From the NCBI GenBank assembly GCA_900239685.1, contig OENT01000415.1, forward strand, positions 1 through 64,000: a stretch of DNA of 64,000 bases, read 5' to 3'. The notes beneath the pieces are model-generated. The model made no database searches. It worked only from the letters and a program-made list of their open reading frames with translations, and was not told where the DNA came from. This stretch comes from Rotaria macrura (lineage: Eukaryota > Rotifera > Eurotatoria > Philodinida > Philodinidae). A program made the position numbers and the translations under genes. Shown piece after piece: positions 14,301 to 28,282 of this stretch (its first letter is position 1; the number at the start of each line of letters is the position of its first letter).

Positions 14301-16339
14301 TTCTTCTTCTCGCTTCAAAATCAAACGACAAGTAAAAATGTGAAGGAGAAAGAGAATCAAATCGAAAGAGAACTTTTCCTCTTAATATATACCTACATGC
14401 TTACAATTACCTCTCAAGTGTAACTAATGTTCATGTTATTTTTGTTCTTTTTATTTATTTTTATTGCAAACTGTAATTATTTTTTTAAATATACTCTAAT
14501 CCATCATACAAATAGATGAATTAGTTTCTGAATCTAGGCAATATATTAATGTGCATAAGAATAATATATATATATATATAACGACAAAGACTACCGTTAG
14601 CTACCATAATATTCAATTTTAATTACGCATCATATTTCATGCTCATTGAGAATAAAGAAAAATATATATAAAGAACTATTAGAATGAAGACTTATTAACG
14701 AGCAGAAAAAAAACCGTACAAGTTGAACGAAAATTATAAAATCTTACTCGACGAATAAATCATCGAACGAATATGAACGTTGTTTATTACGTTTTAATGT
14801 TGCTCTATATGAAATTAGTTTAGATACCATATTTATGTATTCGACGAAGACAAACAGTGAATGATGTCAATATTTTGGAAAAGAATTCTATTACATAGAA
14901 CAATGAGAAAGAATATAAATGAAAATCGATGACAAATAACTGTTCTGTCACCTATTTTCTCATGAATACAAATATATGTTTATAAATATATACATGTACA
15001 TATATATATATATATACATATGCGTATATAGAAGAAAACGAAAAGAACCTTCAAATTTTTATTATGCCAAAGAAAAAAAGTTACTAGTCATGAGAACCAC
15101 AGCAGGCAATAGAATAAAATACGAACCAACCTGACGTGATATTTTTTTCTAATTATATCATGCGTTTTGATGATAAAAAAAAAAGGAGGCAGAAGTATAT
15201 AAGGTAAAATAAGGGACAAGACTCTGTACAAGATACCTTGATATACACATAGAATAACTTTCATGATTGACTAGAGAAACGAAAAATGAATGACGAACAA
15301 GAGGAAAAAAAGCAAATCTATGTCAAGTGAACAACTAGATTGATAATCACAGGTGAAATAAACAAGTGCGCCAGCGCTTGTTTTTGTAAAGACATATGTT
15401 CATTGAGTTATAGTATTCCAATCATACCTGATCGATTGCATCTATATAATATGTCGTCAAAAAGAAGAAAACAATTGATTCTTGTATTTGAATACTAAAA
15501 GAAGACTGATATGTTTTATTTAGTGTGCTACTAGCTATGACCTTATCAGTAGTATTACGGCAAGACACAAGAGATAAACAGAATAGAAAAAGAAAAGCTG
15601 GTGCAAAAAAAAACGTCGAAAGAAAAAAAAGATGGTACAACGTCGATTACTCTTAGCAACAAAAAAGAAGAAGAAGAAGAAGAAGAAGAAGACGAAGAGC
15701 AACGACAACGAACATCATTCTTCAATAAATCTTATCTCAATTAAGCCAGCATTTTATATGATATTATCTATGATTGTCACTTAGGATGATTTTTTTTCTT
15801 GAAATAGATTTGTCTTTATGACTTTTCTCGTTTCTTTTTATTTAGTATGATCAAAGAATTTTCTTACGGAGACAGTAATCAGGATTCATACAAAATGAGA
15901 CAACTTTCTTTTTCGCTTGATTATGCACAGTTGGAGTGTTATGCATTAGAGTAATATGACATTAAAACAAATAGAAACATCTGATTTATCGATAGATATT
16001 GTATCGATATTCATTTGTCTATGTAAGAAATACAAATGAGATTTTAACTTACGGCATAATACTATTTGCTGTTGATCGTCGTGGACTAGCAGCTGAGTAG
16101 ATCGGCTGGTGTTGTTGTCGTGCACATTGATAATGCAAAATATCTGAGAATGGGTCATTTTGATATTGAGAAGAACGTCGTCGTGACGTAGAATTACTAG
16201 TCCTAGCAACATTATACGATTTACCAAGAGATCGTGGCCATCGTGTATACGATGATGATGAATAGCCTGTCGTTGTATCGTACTGTGAATCAGCCGTAGA
16301 TGATGGTATGTGTGATGTTTGCGATGATGGAAACAACAT
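10292..16339 (-). CDS. NUAK/ARK5-type AMPK-related Ser/Thr kinase with two alternative terminal exons
   Basis: Minus-strand gene. Coding exons read 16339-16053, 13372-12987, 12914-12763, 12688-12623, 12562-12516, 12459-12387, 12327-12195, then either 12039-11588 (531 aa in total) or 11340-10292 (730 aa). The first ATG is preceded by an in-frame TGA. All junctions keep phase. The N-terminal about 155 residues are Ser-rich; the kinase domain has LGKGTYGKV near 165-173, the VAIK lysine near 188, HRDLKLEN near 280-287 and DFG near 300. [14 protein letters not shown] carries the threonine (about 315) that LKB1 phosphorylates in this family. The closest match I recall is NUAK1/NUAK2, which control cell adhesion and myosin phosphatase. 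The first intron (2.7 kb) is large and low-complexity. The C-terminal tails are Ser/Thr/Asn-rich and not conserved in any way I recognise. Confidence 0.9.
11588..12039 (-). other. Proximal alternative terminal exon of the NUAK-like gene
   Basis: This exon begins after a TATAG acceptor and supplies the end of the kinase domain (ALGLIRKCL, then [10 protein letters not shown] and the NUAK-typical [10 protein letters not shown]). A tail of about 115 residues follows before the stop at 11588. An AATAAA signal on the minus strand (plus 11573-11578) lies about 10 nt after the stop, which supports polyadenylation here. Confidence 0.8.
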
Positions 16340-19300
16340 TGTTCATTAGTTTCTAATGTCTTCGTCTATGTTTTAGCTGCGGCTAGAATAAGAATGAGAT
16401 GAAGAAGAAGAAGAAGACGACGAAGAACAAGAAGAAGACGAAGAAGAAAATGATCAAGCACTAGTGGTTTGGTGAACTTTCTTCTCTTTCGAACACAATT
16501 TTTCTCTCCTTTCGCCAGTCTCTTCTTTCTCGCAAAACGCACACATTTCTCTTCCGTCTAATCGTTGCTACACAGAAGAAAAAAAAGAGAAAAAAAAACC
16601 GTAACTTCCATATTTACAAATTGATCCAAAAAAAAACCTACTGATTAAATTTAAATAAATGTATTATAAGGAGCGGATAAAACGATATCTTTATCATCGA
16701 TCGATACAAACAAGAACATAGAATCAGAATATATACTGTGGTGCTGTGATAACCATATATATATATATATTTATATTTATATATAGATATGTAAACAATC
16801 AATCCGTCTGTTAGTAACTCTTATTGTCATATAATGAATGTTTTTTATGCATATGACACAAACGCGAATGAAGACAAAAAAGAAGAAGAAGAAGAAGCAG
16901 AAATAAAGAAAACAAAAAATGTAATGATATCTATACGTATACATGGATATATACAATATATATATATATGTATATACGTGGACGCTTTTTACCGTGATCA
17001 TTGGTCTCTCTCTCTCTATTTATGATAAATAAATCTCATCAAAATTGAAAGCAATCGTATATCATCATTTGTGTCGTAACTTAGTAGTTTGTATGATTGA
17101 ACATACATAGTTGCGCTCGTCTTCTTATGACAGTCAAACGAGAAAAAAAAATATACATCACTTTAAAGATTACTTCTTTTAAATACATCGAAGAGTATTC
17201 GTATAACTAAGGTTTTGATTTATGATATAAAAAATTTTTCTAAAACAAAATTTCTTTTTTTTTCCTCTAATGTTCGCCTTTTTCTTCACTCTCTAATGTC
17301 ATGCTCATTACGAAAGCATGTCCTTAGAGTACTAATTTTCATTTTAATCATAATTATTTACCTTTGACTTTTCACATGAATTCTATTTCGTTTGATTTTT
17401 CTTGCTATGATCGATAGTTTAGGTTAGATTCATGTATTTTCTGTGATGAAATGCAATCTGTCAACTATGTTTAATCATATAAGAATAGAACTATGAACTC
17501 CTCAGAGGCATGAGAATACTAAGTATGGAAATAAAACCTTTCATGGGACTAGGATAAAAGAAAATTAAATTTTTAGATATTTTTCTTTGGCTTCCTTTCG
17601 AATTATATCGAAACATAGCATGAATAACATATATCATCTCGAGTATATTAATAAGATTCGAAGCCACATATGAAGGCATATGTTTCAGAACCCTTTAATT
17701 TTCAATATTTGCAAATCAATCATATTTCATGTTTTGTCATCTCATAGGAATTGTGTCACATACCTTCTGTTTTTTTGTATTGATTTACATCATATTGTAT
17801 TAAACAATGAATCAAAAATGCTTTATACTGATTGTTCGACAAGTAGGTAAATATTTGAAAAGATTAGAATCAAGTTTTAGATTATGATTTCAAAGTTTTA
17901 GACTTATAAAAATGAAACATTGTCAAATTTGTTCCTATGACAAACATAAAAATACTTATATTGTCTTGTAACTAGATAAATATTATCCTTAATCTTTTAC
18001 ATATCGTGCTATACTAATCCTTTCTAATGCATGTCAATTAATAAAATCTATTTAGTATGTATTCATCTCATTCTCGAAACTTTAATATAAAATAACAAAC
18101 TATATTTTCATAGATTAATTTAGAACGAAACATGTTAGATTAAATTTTGTGCCTAATATTACGTTTATGATCTTCAATTGACTTGAAATATGACTAGAAG
18201 ATAAAACGATACTCGATAAATTCAATAGTATAAGATTTCTTCAAATTTTGAATTTGAACTAAATGAACTCAATGTATATTTCTCTATGAAACATGACTTA
18301 GTAACAAAATGACATCACGTAGATATGAATGACACATAATCATATGATTGATCATATTTTTAGATTTTCATAAAAGAACAAACCAACAAAACGAATGTGA
18401 CATTCAATAATATTGATAGTAGAAATCAATCTATACAGTTGTCGTAATCGTCGATTAGAGAACTATCATGAACAACAATTAGATACATGATAAGACAAAC
18501 AATGTGTATTTAACAAATGCTTTATAAAAAAATAGATGAATAGACGCAACGTGCAGAACAAAGATTGCATTACGAACTATTGATAAATTATATAATGTAT
18601 CGTATTTTAGTTCAAGATAGAATACTAATAAATTTACGTATGTATACATTGAAAGTTTATGCTTTTTTTTTATCAATTCAATCCTTGTTACTACTATTCA
18701 ATAGTAGCTTCTATAAAATGCAGAACAATGAATATTATATACTGTCACTTCTCCTCGAATCATGATCTTGTCAAGAAAAATTTCTAGCCATCGAATGTTT
18801 CATTCTATTAAAAAACTTCGCTATACTACTATATATATATAGTATATGTAATGTCGATATGACCACTCAAATATTCTATGACTAGATTACGTTAGAGATC
18901 ATTTCATATTGTCATCACGAGTAAATCTTTTAGCAAGATTAACAACTAATAAAAGAAGAACTATTCAATATATGTATACATGAGATTATCGAATCAATTC
19001 ATATTTCTAGTGATAAGTAAAAATCATTGAATATCATCATTTGAATGGGATTATAGAAAATTCTGAGAAATATTTTGTTTGTCAACATATGAATACATCG
19101 TCTCTATTTACATACGTAACAGGAAAGAAGATGATGGAAATGCGGCTTGTATTAAAAAGTGAAGGTCAAATGACAAACTACATATTTTATTAAGAAAATG
19201 TAAATCATCACTATTCATGATGAGCATACAAATGAATCAAAACGATTTCCTTCTGTAAATACAAGTACATTTGAAGACAACAAATGGCAACTTTATTCAG

Positions 19301-19900
19301 ACGACGAATAACGCCTAGAGCATTATTTGTACAACATAAAGGTCTCATTTCGATTCACAAGTGAGTTTTTTTTTCTTTGTACAACGAAACCTTATAATTC
19401 GTGAAATCACTTTTCTTGTTCTAAACTATGTGTAAAGTATCGACCTCAAAATTTCTTGCTATGATTTTAATATTGCCATAAAATTGACAAACAACTAGAA
19501 TATGCTACAAGTAGAGAAACTAAATAACAATAAACTATTCATCGAAATCTACGTATCATATATAGTTTATGATGCAATTGTAATAGGAATCTTTGTCTTA
19601 AAAATCTATAAAATAAATGACACAATGTGAACGATGAGTAACAAACTCAAAACGAATCCTTATTTTTCGTTAAATAGAAAAAGACGTGTAGGAACTATAG
19701 ATATCTAGTCGAAATTAAATACATCCTTTGCTATTAGTGTTTGATAAGAAATATTTTTTTCTCTTTTTAACTGTATAAAACTTAATATTTATTACGAATT
19801 TGTAAATAATTAAAAAGAAAAATACTCGACCAATTAGTTTGGGATTTTTCTATAGATTCATGAAGATTGGCTAATTAAAATTAATTATTATCTCACAAGG
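16340..19900. other. Upstream region of the NUAK-like gene and intergenic DNA
   Basis: 16385-16455 is a GAA/GAC-rich microsatellite just upstream of the NUAK start and probably lies in its 5' untranslated region. AT dinucleotide runs occur near 16755-16790 and 16950-16980. At 19273-19370 a plus-strand ATG opens a short basic peptide (MATLFRRRITPRALF) followed by a GTGAGT donor-like site, but no continuing exon was found. No gene is called. Confidence 0.45.
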
Positions 19901-19904
19901 TATT

Positions 19905-20105
19905 TTGTGGACCTCACATATGTTATCGAAAAAACCAATAGTCACTGGTAGTTTAAGAACGAGATTTTTGATGCTTCTCTCGTTCCATTACAGACAGGCA
20001 TATGAACGGCCCTAACAACCAACATTATATCCGTTCTTATAATAGGACAAATAGGGCACTATTAGAGAAAGACGATCATTTTCTGTATTTTGTATTAGTA
20101 TTTAG
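19905..20105. repeat. Dispersed repeat, copy 2 (related to 5790-6210)
   Basis: This copy shares ordered blocks with the one near 5.8-6.2 kb, including AGTTTAAGAxxGAGATTTTT, xTTACAGACA and AGAGAAAGACGAT. It is shorter and diverged. No coding content is seen. Confidence 0.45.
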
Positions 20106-22440
20106 AAAAATCCTCTTTTTTTTTTCGGTAAAAAAAAACTTTCTACATATTTGTCCTATCACTTTTATATCATAGGTTAGTTTCGAAATCATAAATTGAG
20201 TACACACAACAAAAAGATATGAATATACTACTATAAGAGGATGTTAATGAATATTTAATTTTTCGTAATGAAAGCAGAAGCAATTCTGCGGAGAGAAAGC
20301 ATAACCTTTTACGCATTGCGGGTTTAGAAAGAATACCTTCAACGAAATGCGTATGTAATAAGAAAAACATTGAATTAGACATTGAATTAGTGATTGATTA
20401 ATCTCATTAACACTAACTATTACTAACATCCAAGTACATTGAGAGTCATTTTTCTTTTAACAGATGATGCGATTATATTCTAGGAAAACAAATCATTATA
20501 GGCTAGAATCAGAATCATACATATGGCTTCCCCAAATATTTTAGTTGTTTAGAAATGTTCTATCTATTTTTGCTCGAAGTACTGAGCACATCTTATCAAG
20601 ATCGGAGCAATAATTGAAGGAAAACTGATGGCTAAAAATTTTTGTATAACATCTTCCGGACAACAGTTCAAATGAATGTAACGAAATAGTTCAGAATCAA
20701 TATTTGTCTGAGACAACAGGATACATATATAGAGAGAGATTTGTAGAAGAAGACATTCTCATTCCGGTACATCTCTTGTGCGCTGATAGATGGTGCCACA
20801 TGCACTGCCTTCTATTATGAACAATAGAGTGAAATTGGTGGTAATTATCGATACCATTGCTGCATAACAGAACATGATAATATATATGCTGTCAGATAGA
20901 GGAAGTCTTCCTCTACAAATCTATACGCATATCACACCCTTTTGGTCAAAATCTTATAATCGCCTTTTTAGCACACCAAGTTTTTCTAACGCATGCGATG
21001 GTGTTAAAATACATTTAACTTGGCGATTTTCTACAGTAAAAATGTGTGTAAAAAATTTCAAATTGAACTAAACAGTCACTTTTATTCGACTGAAGTTATG
21101 AGCATCTATTTTTTTGAAGATGCATTTTATGGGAAAAAAGGGATATCGTACTTTTCAAAATTGGATATGACATGAAAATAATAATAAGAGCACTTTATAT
21201 GACAATAGAAGAGAATTGAAATGAAATATTTTATTTAGCAGAGTTTGAACTTCAAGTAGACAGATGAAGGAAATTTTCAATATCGTACGAGCAAGAAACA
21301 TATATGAATTACAAATAGAATTGAGTTCTCTTTCTGAATATAGACTTAGAAAGTTTGCATCTATTTTTGCTTGATAACTACTTGGAACGAAATTGTGTAG
21401 AATCGACCCTTCTTCTTCACAAAATGTAATATTGAATAACTCCTCCCCCTTCCCCTTCTCCCAAATAATAGAAGATCCGAGTTTTGTCACAGAAAAAAAT
21501 TTTTGCTTTTTTATTTTACAACAACTTCTTTTCTTTGAATCATTACAATATATACGGAAACCTAACTAAATTGGGAATTCTATTGTATGTTTTAACTAGA
21601 AATGTAATCATAGTGAACGGATTTAGCTAAAATTTTATCAAGAACTAGTAAGCAGTAAAACCATTTGTCATTCTCTAAGAAAACAATTCGGAAATGAAAA
21701 AAGACCTTGCCACTTATAATCCTTTATTTAACTCTTCATGCGTTCGAAATTATATTACAAGAATAATCTAAACCGTTTGTATACGAAAACATGATTGAAA
21801 AAGCTTTGTGAAAACTTTTCGAGTCGAAACTTATTTTTCAGGACTTCTAAAGATTCCTTCACTAATCACGAACAAAAATTGCGGGGTTAGTGGAAAACAG
21901 CGAAAATATGATATGATGGACGAAATGAAAACAAATAGAACCATCCGATGATTGACAAGATGTAGCTACAAAATTCAATAGTTTCTGTTCGTATTGGTCA
22001 CTCATCGAATGGCACACTTATTTCCAGTAAATCGAGAAAACTTCTTAATATTAAGTAGATATCTCGTGAAAATGATTTCAAATATTGCTTCTGAAAATAG
22101 TTCATTTAACATTCAGACACTTGAGATATCTTTTGCTACATCGAATAAAGGTAATCAATTCATAATTTGCAATAATTATTTACTTCGATGTAATAAAAAA
22201 ATAATCTCGAAAAAATGTTGGATACTCAGTATTAATTGGAATCAAAAAAAAAAAGATTTTTCTAGATGGACTATCAGTATTCGTTTTTCAATCAATAAAA
22301 AAGTATAAACCATTAGTCACAAGAATGGAAATGATCACTTCTAAGTTTTTCTTTCAGCTCATTTAAATTTTCGCTGTTTTCCTCTTCGCTATTTTCCTCT
22401 CTCGATTTTTTTTCGCTCTTTTCCACCAAGACCAAAATTG
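20106..22440. other. Intergenic, no gene recognised
   Basis: Open frames here are short and isolated, without family signatures. Nothing indicates an RNA gene or a mobile-element coding region. Confidence 0.45.
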
Positions 22441-22443
22441 CTA

Positions 22444-22803
22444 TCCCAGGTGAATGAATCCTAAACCGAATCCGATCGGATCCTACGATCCGATGAAATC
22501 TTATGGGAATCCGGGTTGTGGAAACAGTAACGGATCCGACGGAAGAAACCTATTTTCTTATTTGAGTACGAATTAGCATTTAAACCCAACAGTAGAGGCC
22601 TGTCTGATCACACGATGAAATCCAATCGGATTCCGATAGTAGGGTTCGATAAAATCCAACACTAGGGATCCGAATCAGGAATCGCAACCAGGAATCCAAT
22701 GGGATTTCATCGGATAAGAGAAACTCCGATAGAAACATGATCGGATGCCTGTCGGATCCGATCGGATCCAATGGTCGGAATGATTCTCCTGGGAAGCTCC
22801 TAT
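22444..22803. mobile_element. MITE-like element with CCCAGG inverted ends and GATCCGATC-rich interior
   Basis: The left end (CCCAGGTGAATGAATCC) and the complement of the right end (CCCAGGAGAATCATTCC) match over an imperfect terminal inverted repeat of about 50 bases, and each contains ATCCGATCGGATCC. The interior repeats GGATCCGA-type words. It is markedly GC-richer than its surroundings and has no transposase frame, which fits a non-autonomous DNA transposon. I could not see a target-site duplication. Confidence 0.6.
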
Positions 22804-23248
22804 TGTCAAACAATACTGAATTTCATTTCTGATTCTTTGGTTCCGATTCGTCTGACTTACTTTTAACTTGACTAAAAGGGAATACACATTTTGTCAAGGA
22901 AAATTTCACCTTAATCGTTACAAAGCATAACATAATTCAGAGTAGATTCTCTTATTCCGTAATTTTAATCATAAAATATTTCGCTACAACAAAACGAGAC
23001 ATCAACATGAAAAACAAATTTCCTATTATTAACATGCCACTTTGTTATATTTCTCATGATTAAGATCAGTTTTAATGTATTGTACGTAATTTTTATTGTA
23101 TATTCTACATAACTCCTTAGTGTAGTTCTATTTGACAATGAAACATATTACTGATATTAGCACAAATAAACTAGTTGTGTTAGTTAGATGAAAAAATAAA
23201 GCATTATAGTGGAATGATAACAAACAAACAGAAAAAAAAAACTTGATT
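22804..23248. other. 3' flank of the twinfilin gene
   Basis: AT-rich DNA downstream of the twinfilin stop codon. It probably contains the 3' untranslated region; an AATAAA on the minus strand lies near 23090. Nothing else is seen. Confidence 0.5.
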
Positions 23249-26200
23249 TTAATCATCTGAATCATCGTTCGCTTTAACTAATCGACGTGCGCCACGTGTT
23301 ATTGGTGCTTGCGGTTTAGCAAACAAGGATTTTGTTGTATTTCCTGAACTTTCGGAATGAAGTTCATGCAAGAGATATTCCATTGAGAATTCATTTGGAT
23401 CACTTATTTCCAACTAAATATGAAAATTTCATTTGTAAAACAGAATAATAATAGATAAATGCTTACTTTTCTATCGAAAACAATGCCAAATTTCTTTTCA
23501 ATATTATCAATAACATTTTCTTTACAACTCGCATAGATCATACGATGTTTCACTGGTGAACCATGTCCCGGTATTGAATAGAGAAAGACTTAAAAATTAG
23601 AATGATGCAAAGGAAAAAGGAAAACAAAATCGATGAAATCAATATTACGAATAGAATCAATTTTTCTATGATGAAATTCATGTTTAAATCTATATAGATG
23701 ATATCGTCCTTGCTTGTCTGGTAAATGTTTTCGAATATGTTCTGGTGTTGCATGTCCTTCGGAATGTGATAAAAGTATTAATTCTTTATCATGATCAATA
23801 TCCTAGAATAAATTCATAGGATTATGTTATATGAAAACGACAATCTTCATTAAGTTTAATTACTAATTGAACATAGTCGACATGATGTTTTTTAAATAGA
23901 TGCATTGCTTCAATAACATTTTCATCAAATGGAAATTTAACTCCTTGTAAAGTTTGAAGACGAGAGTTAACACTAATATTTGCATTAGCCTAAACAAGAT
24001 AAATATATACATGTGTAAATTTCAGAACGCTTCGGAGTAGAATTCATCGTCTATAAAAAATGTTTACATACGATTAAAACTCTTCGATAAATCTTGTACT
24101 AGTCTTAACCTTCAAAAATAATAATTCTCCGATAGATTCAATTAGAATTTTCTGATGTCATGGCCAAGGGTCACGAAATTTCATTCCCCCCCCTGGTTCT
24201 CGTGCATATATCTCATCAATGATCAATGCAGGCTCTGTAAAAATTTCATCATAGGAGCAGACTAGTTAGATCTATCGATGATAATAATTTCATTCATTTT
24301 GCTTTTGATAGGCAGCAGCTGTACAAAAGATATTGACTGTAACGGAAATTCAAAAAACGCACTTTGTTTTTAGATTGAAATGAGAATTTTACTATGAATC
24401 AAAGTGACAACCGAATAATTGTTCGACATGAAAGTTGTACAGTTTTTCATAAGTTTTCTCAATATCGATTCATTTCTTAACAAGCATAAATGCATGAAAT
24501 TTTGTCTGTATTTTTGACGTTAGAAAATTTCATTATTTTCAAGAAAAGCACACTTAGAAGAAGAGGGAAAGCAAATGTAACTTGATATTCTTAATCAACA
24601 TCAAATTCTCCATTACATTATTTATATTTCGGCGAAATCCAACGATAAAAAGTTTCGGCACGAGAAAAATTTTAAGTCAATATTTTGGAAAAGTTAAATA
24701 ACGAATGATATTTCGTAACAATATTTTTGAATAATCGACGTAAACATGAAAGCAACGAGTTGTCTATGAATGAACTGTTTTTGTTTCGAACATTGCTCAT
24801 ATAAGCGAGCGAAACACATCATAAAGAAGTTTTATTTTTCCGTATTCCATCGAAAATATCGATGGTTTGCGAACGCATTGATTCTTTCCTTATAAATTTA
24901 TTTGCGCGTTACTAGCTATTTTCTGGCAGAGCATAACGTTTCTTATTGATAGACATAGAATTCGACGTGTTTATTCATTTCAAACTACACATTATTACCG
25001 ATGAGAAAAATAGTTTTCTCATCTATAACATATATTCTTTGAAGAAAGAAGAGGACGCTACTATCACTAGTGCTCTTTCAACTGAAAGATTCTGTTTTCT
25101 TCGTCTCAGAGCTTGAACCTCCAAAGTCAATACGATCTACAATCAAAGCTATCAATCAATATGTAGACGTCTTCAGATTACGCCAGTCATACAGGCGTAA
25201 AATCCTGTCAACTGACAATAGAAATCTAGTAATTGGAGTCGTTTAAAAACGTACAACGAATCATAGTAGTGACTGAGAGCTAGATTAATTAATTGACAGA
25301 TTTCCATAGCATGGATGATAGCGATGTTTCATATTGTACTTTTATCATGTTGAGTATTAGGGGGATTAGTACTCTTGGGCATTTCCAATAAAGAGACTCT
25401 ACACATTATCTTGATTAACAATTCAGTTACTCATAAACATGCAACAAGATTGATAAGAGTTTCCAGAGAAAATATCCTTCTTCTATCCTAAAAAAAAAAA
25501 CATCAGGTCATTTCAAATCGGATCTTATTTCATTCTTCATGATCAATCTTTGTCGATTCGGATTACAAGAAAACGGAAAGTTTTTGTTCTAATGCCAAAT
25601 AAATATACGACAGGACGGATCTGAATACAAGCTACAAAAAAAACCGTAATCTATAGTCTTCTCTGTATATGAAACTATCGGATGCAACTTAAAGATGGCA
25701 GCGATAAGTACTTTGCAAATATGCCAGTTTGAGAAAATAGCAAAGCCTTGAATTTTATTTCAGAAGATGTACGATGACAAGCTCTGCAACAACGACTGTG
25801 TGAACCATTTCCTATTGGAAAGAAAAAAACTTACGAGACATCATCAAAACAAGCCAATAGGGTTTTATTCTTACAACTCTTCATGCCGTTATGTTTTAAA
25901 GAAAGAATTAAGATTATACGGTTGATCTCTGCTGCAATATTGCAGTCTTTGTACCGTACCCAATATGTACTGATTTCAACTAGTTAATAAGACTTCACTC
26001 AATCTATACGAATTATGATTATGAAATAATCTAATCTTAAGTGATCTTCTGTAAATCAATGCAATATATATTATTATTAGCGAAGATGTTCATCTAGTCG
26101 TCGATGATCGCGTAATTGATAAAAATCTCGAATGAAATTATTGTTTCTGTATTATTTTTACTTTGTGTGTTATAATTATCTTTAACTGTTTGCATATCTT

Positions 26201-27046
26201 ATGAGTGTCCTATATATTTTTTCTATCTAGAAATAAAGTACTTTACTTCTCGTTGAGTAATTTCTAGCATTTCTTCTTCATGCTTAGTTCGCGGCAGTGC
26301 TCCTTGTGTATGTAAATGTTGATGAAGCGAATGAATGTTCATATCATCCTGAGAAATAAAACAAAATTATAACATGCATATATATATCATCGTATGATGT
26401 GATTCATTTACACTTGATGATGCTCGAAATTCTTGAGTAATATAAGTCAAACCAAATTCTCGTTTAACTGTAGCAACGGTTGATGCATATAACATTCTTT
26501 CACGTGTCTAAATGTAATAATAATTCATTCCATGTGTATTCAATTGAAAATCTCAATGCATAGAATTTACCGTAGCTTCATCTGGTATGTAAGTTATGAG
26601 TAACCAATTATGTCCATTTAATTCGCTTATTATATCAAGACGAACGAAATAATAAGCAGCAAGATTACTATGAACCAATGGTAAAATCATTTTATCGAAA
26701 TCTTTCATAGAAAATAATGTCATAATATAATATTATTTCTATTTAACGGATTATACCTTGATTAAATGTTCGTTCAGCATTATGCTCTTCTTTACACACA
26801 AGTTTTTCTATAGATATTCAACAAAGAAAAAAAGCATACATATCTTTTTCAATACAAACGAATGTCTAATTAAAATTCAAACCATTATCAATGACAACAA
26901 CAACAACTCGAATATGACCATCCTTCATTTCAGCGAATTTTTCACGTAATGCTTTAGTTGCTAAAAATTACAAAATCGAATAGAACAATTCGAATAGAAT
27001 TAATGATTAACTTTATGGTACCAGTAATTCCTGATTGATGAGACAT
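23249..27046 (-). CDS. Twinfilin, actin monomer-binding protein with two ADF-homology domains
   Basis: Ten exons on the minus strand: 27046-27022, 26960-26883, 26807-26757, 26701-26571, 26507-26412, 26348-26247, 23989-23864, 23802-23649, 23588-23467, 23413-23249. They sum to 349 residues; human twinfilin-1, as I recall it, has 350. The start MSHQSGITATKALREKF matches the family start, and both ADF-H domains are readable, the second beginning ISVNSRLQTLQGVKFPF. The tail SLFAKPQAPITRGARRL matches the C-terminal capping-protein and lipid-binding tail. Twinfilin sequesters ADP-actin and promotes barbed-end depolymerisation. All junctions keep phase and no damage is visible. Intron 6 (2.26 kb) is unusually long for this locus. 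The gene is divergent from the ALAS gene, with 1.2 kb between the starts. Confidence 0.95.
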
Positions 27047-28282
27047 GATCGATTGAAATTTTGTTTTCTCGTATTTTATGATCCCGAATGTGTCAACGAA
27101 GAATAAGTCAATATAAAAGAAGCGATATATTCGACCAGTCATATTCATGATTTCGAATTTCAACAAAGAGCACCATCTAGATAAATGTATATGTATATAT
27201 ATTTCATCGACGACGACAGCGGCTTAGCTTATGCTTTTTTATTCGCTAATATAGATATACATTTGTTTTGTCTTGCGGTTACATATCTCTAGAGAAACAA
27301 AAGAAGATCTGTTGTTATTTTTGACAAGTCTTACACCTAGATTTTGTTCTTCCTCTTTCATGTTGTCATCTATGTACTTTGACTCATTTTAAAGTTTTAT
27401 CTCGTTTCATCATAAATGTTAATTTAAATGGATAGATGACTAGAATGTTTTATTAGTATTGCTCGTGTTGAATTTTTAATTTCACATTGAAAGACATCTG
27501 GCTTTTCCTAATTTAGAATTCTATTTTATACTTGAATGAGATTAACACGCAGTTTTGTATCTGTTTTTCTTTGACATGCCATTGATGTTTTTCTTTTATT
27601 CTTCACACGTCGGTTTCATGGACTTTGTTTTGTTTTCAAACTGATTCCCCTGCGTTGTATCCTATAAATAGTTGAAGTGTTGTAGTTTTATTCCTACACT
27701 CGCCTTTTTTTTTCTTTTATTTTGTTGCTTTCGATACTATTAACCAAGTGTGAATAATGCAAAGTAATAGTTTTACAAAAAAAAAAAGAAATGAAACTTT
27801 GCTATCACCTAGGTGTTATAGATTCATTTCTTTTCCTTTTTTGTTGCCATCAACCAGATAAAATTTAATCTCATCATGCATAAATCCTTCGCCAGAAAGT
27901 ATTTCTTTTTTCTTTTAAAAGAATCATCAGACGGCATATAGACAGTTTTTCTTTTTTCATACTTGATATGCTTGGTACCAAAGAAAAAGAATACGCAAAG
28001 AAGAATAAGAAAGAAATCGCAGGTAGGGTGCATGATAAAATAAAAAGAAAAGCCTATGTCATGCAAACAAGACAAAAAGAAAATATGTGCACATTCTGTC
28101 AATAATAATTTTTGTTTAATGTAATCTTTCTAGTTACACTTGTTAGTTCTTTCTCGTTTTTCTTTCTTTTCATTTCAGAAGAAGAATAAGAAAGAAGCGA
28201 CGAGGATTTCTTATATATATATATATATCTGTAAAACTTAGACAATATTCTTTTATTCTAGATTATTATTCATCAAACAAAA
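27047..28282. promoter_or_regulatory. Shared intergenic region between divergent twinfilin and ALAS genes
   Basis: The 1.2 kb between two divergent start codons must hold both upstream regions. It contains T-rich tracts, an AT run at about 28213-28228 just before the ALAS start, and no coding frame I can support. No specific regulatory motif is claimed. Confidence 0.4.

Noticed and set aside
16777..17025. Frames rich in Tyr/Ile or Lys/Glu on both strands
   Set aside because: They are translations of AT and GAA microsatellites.
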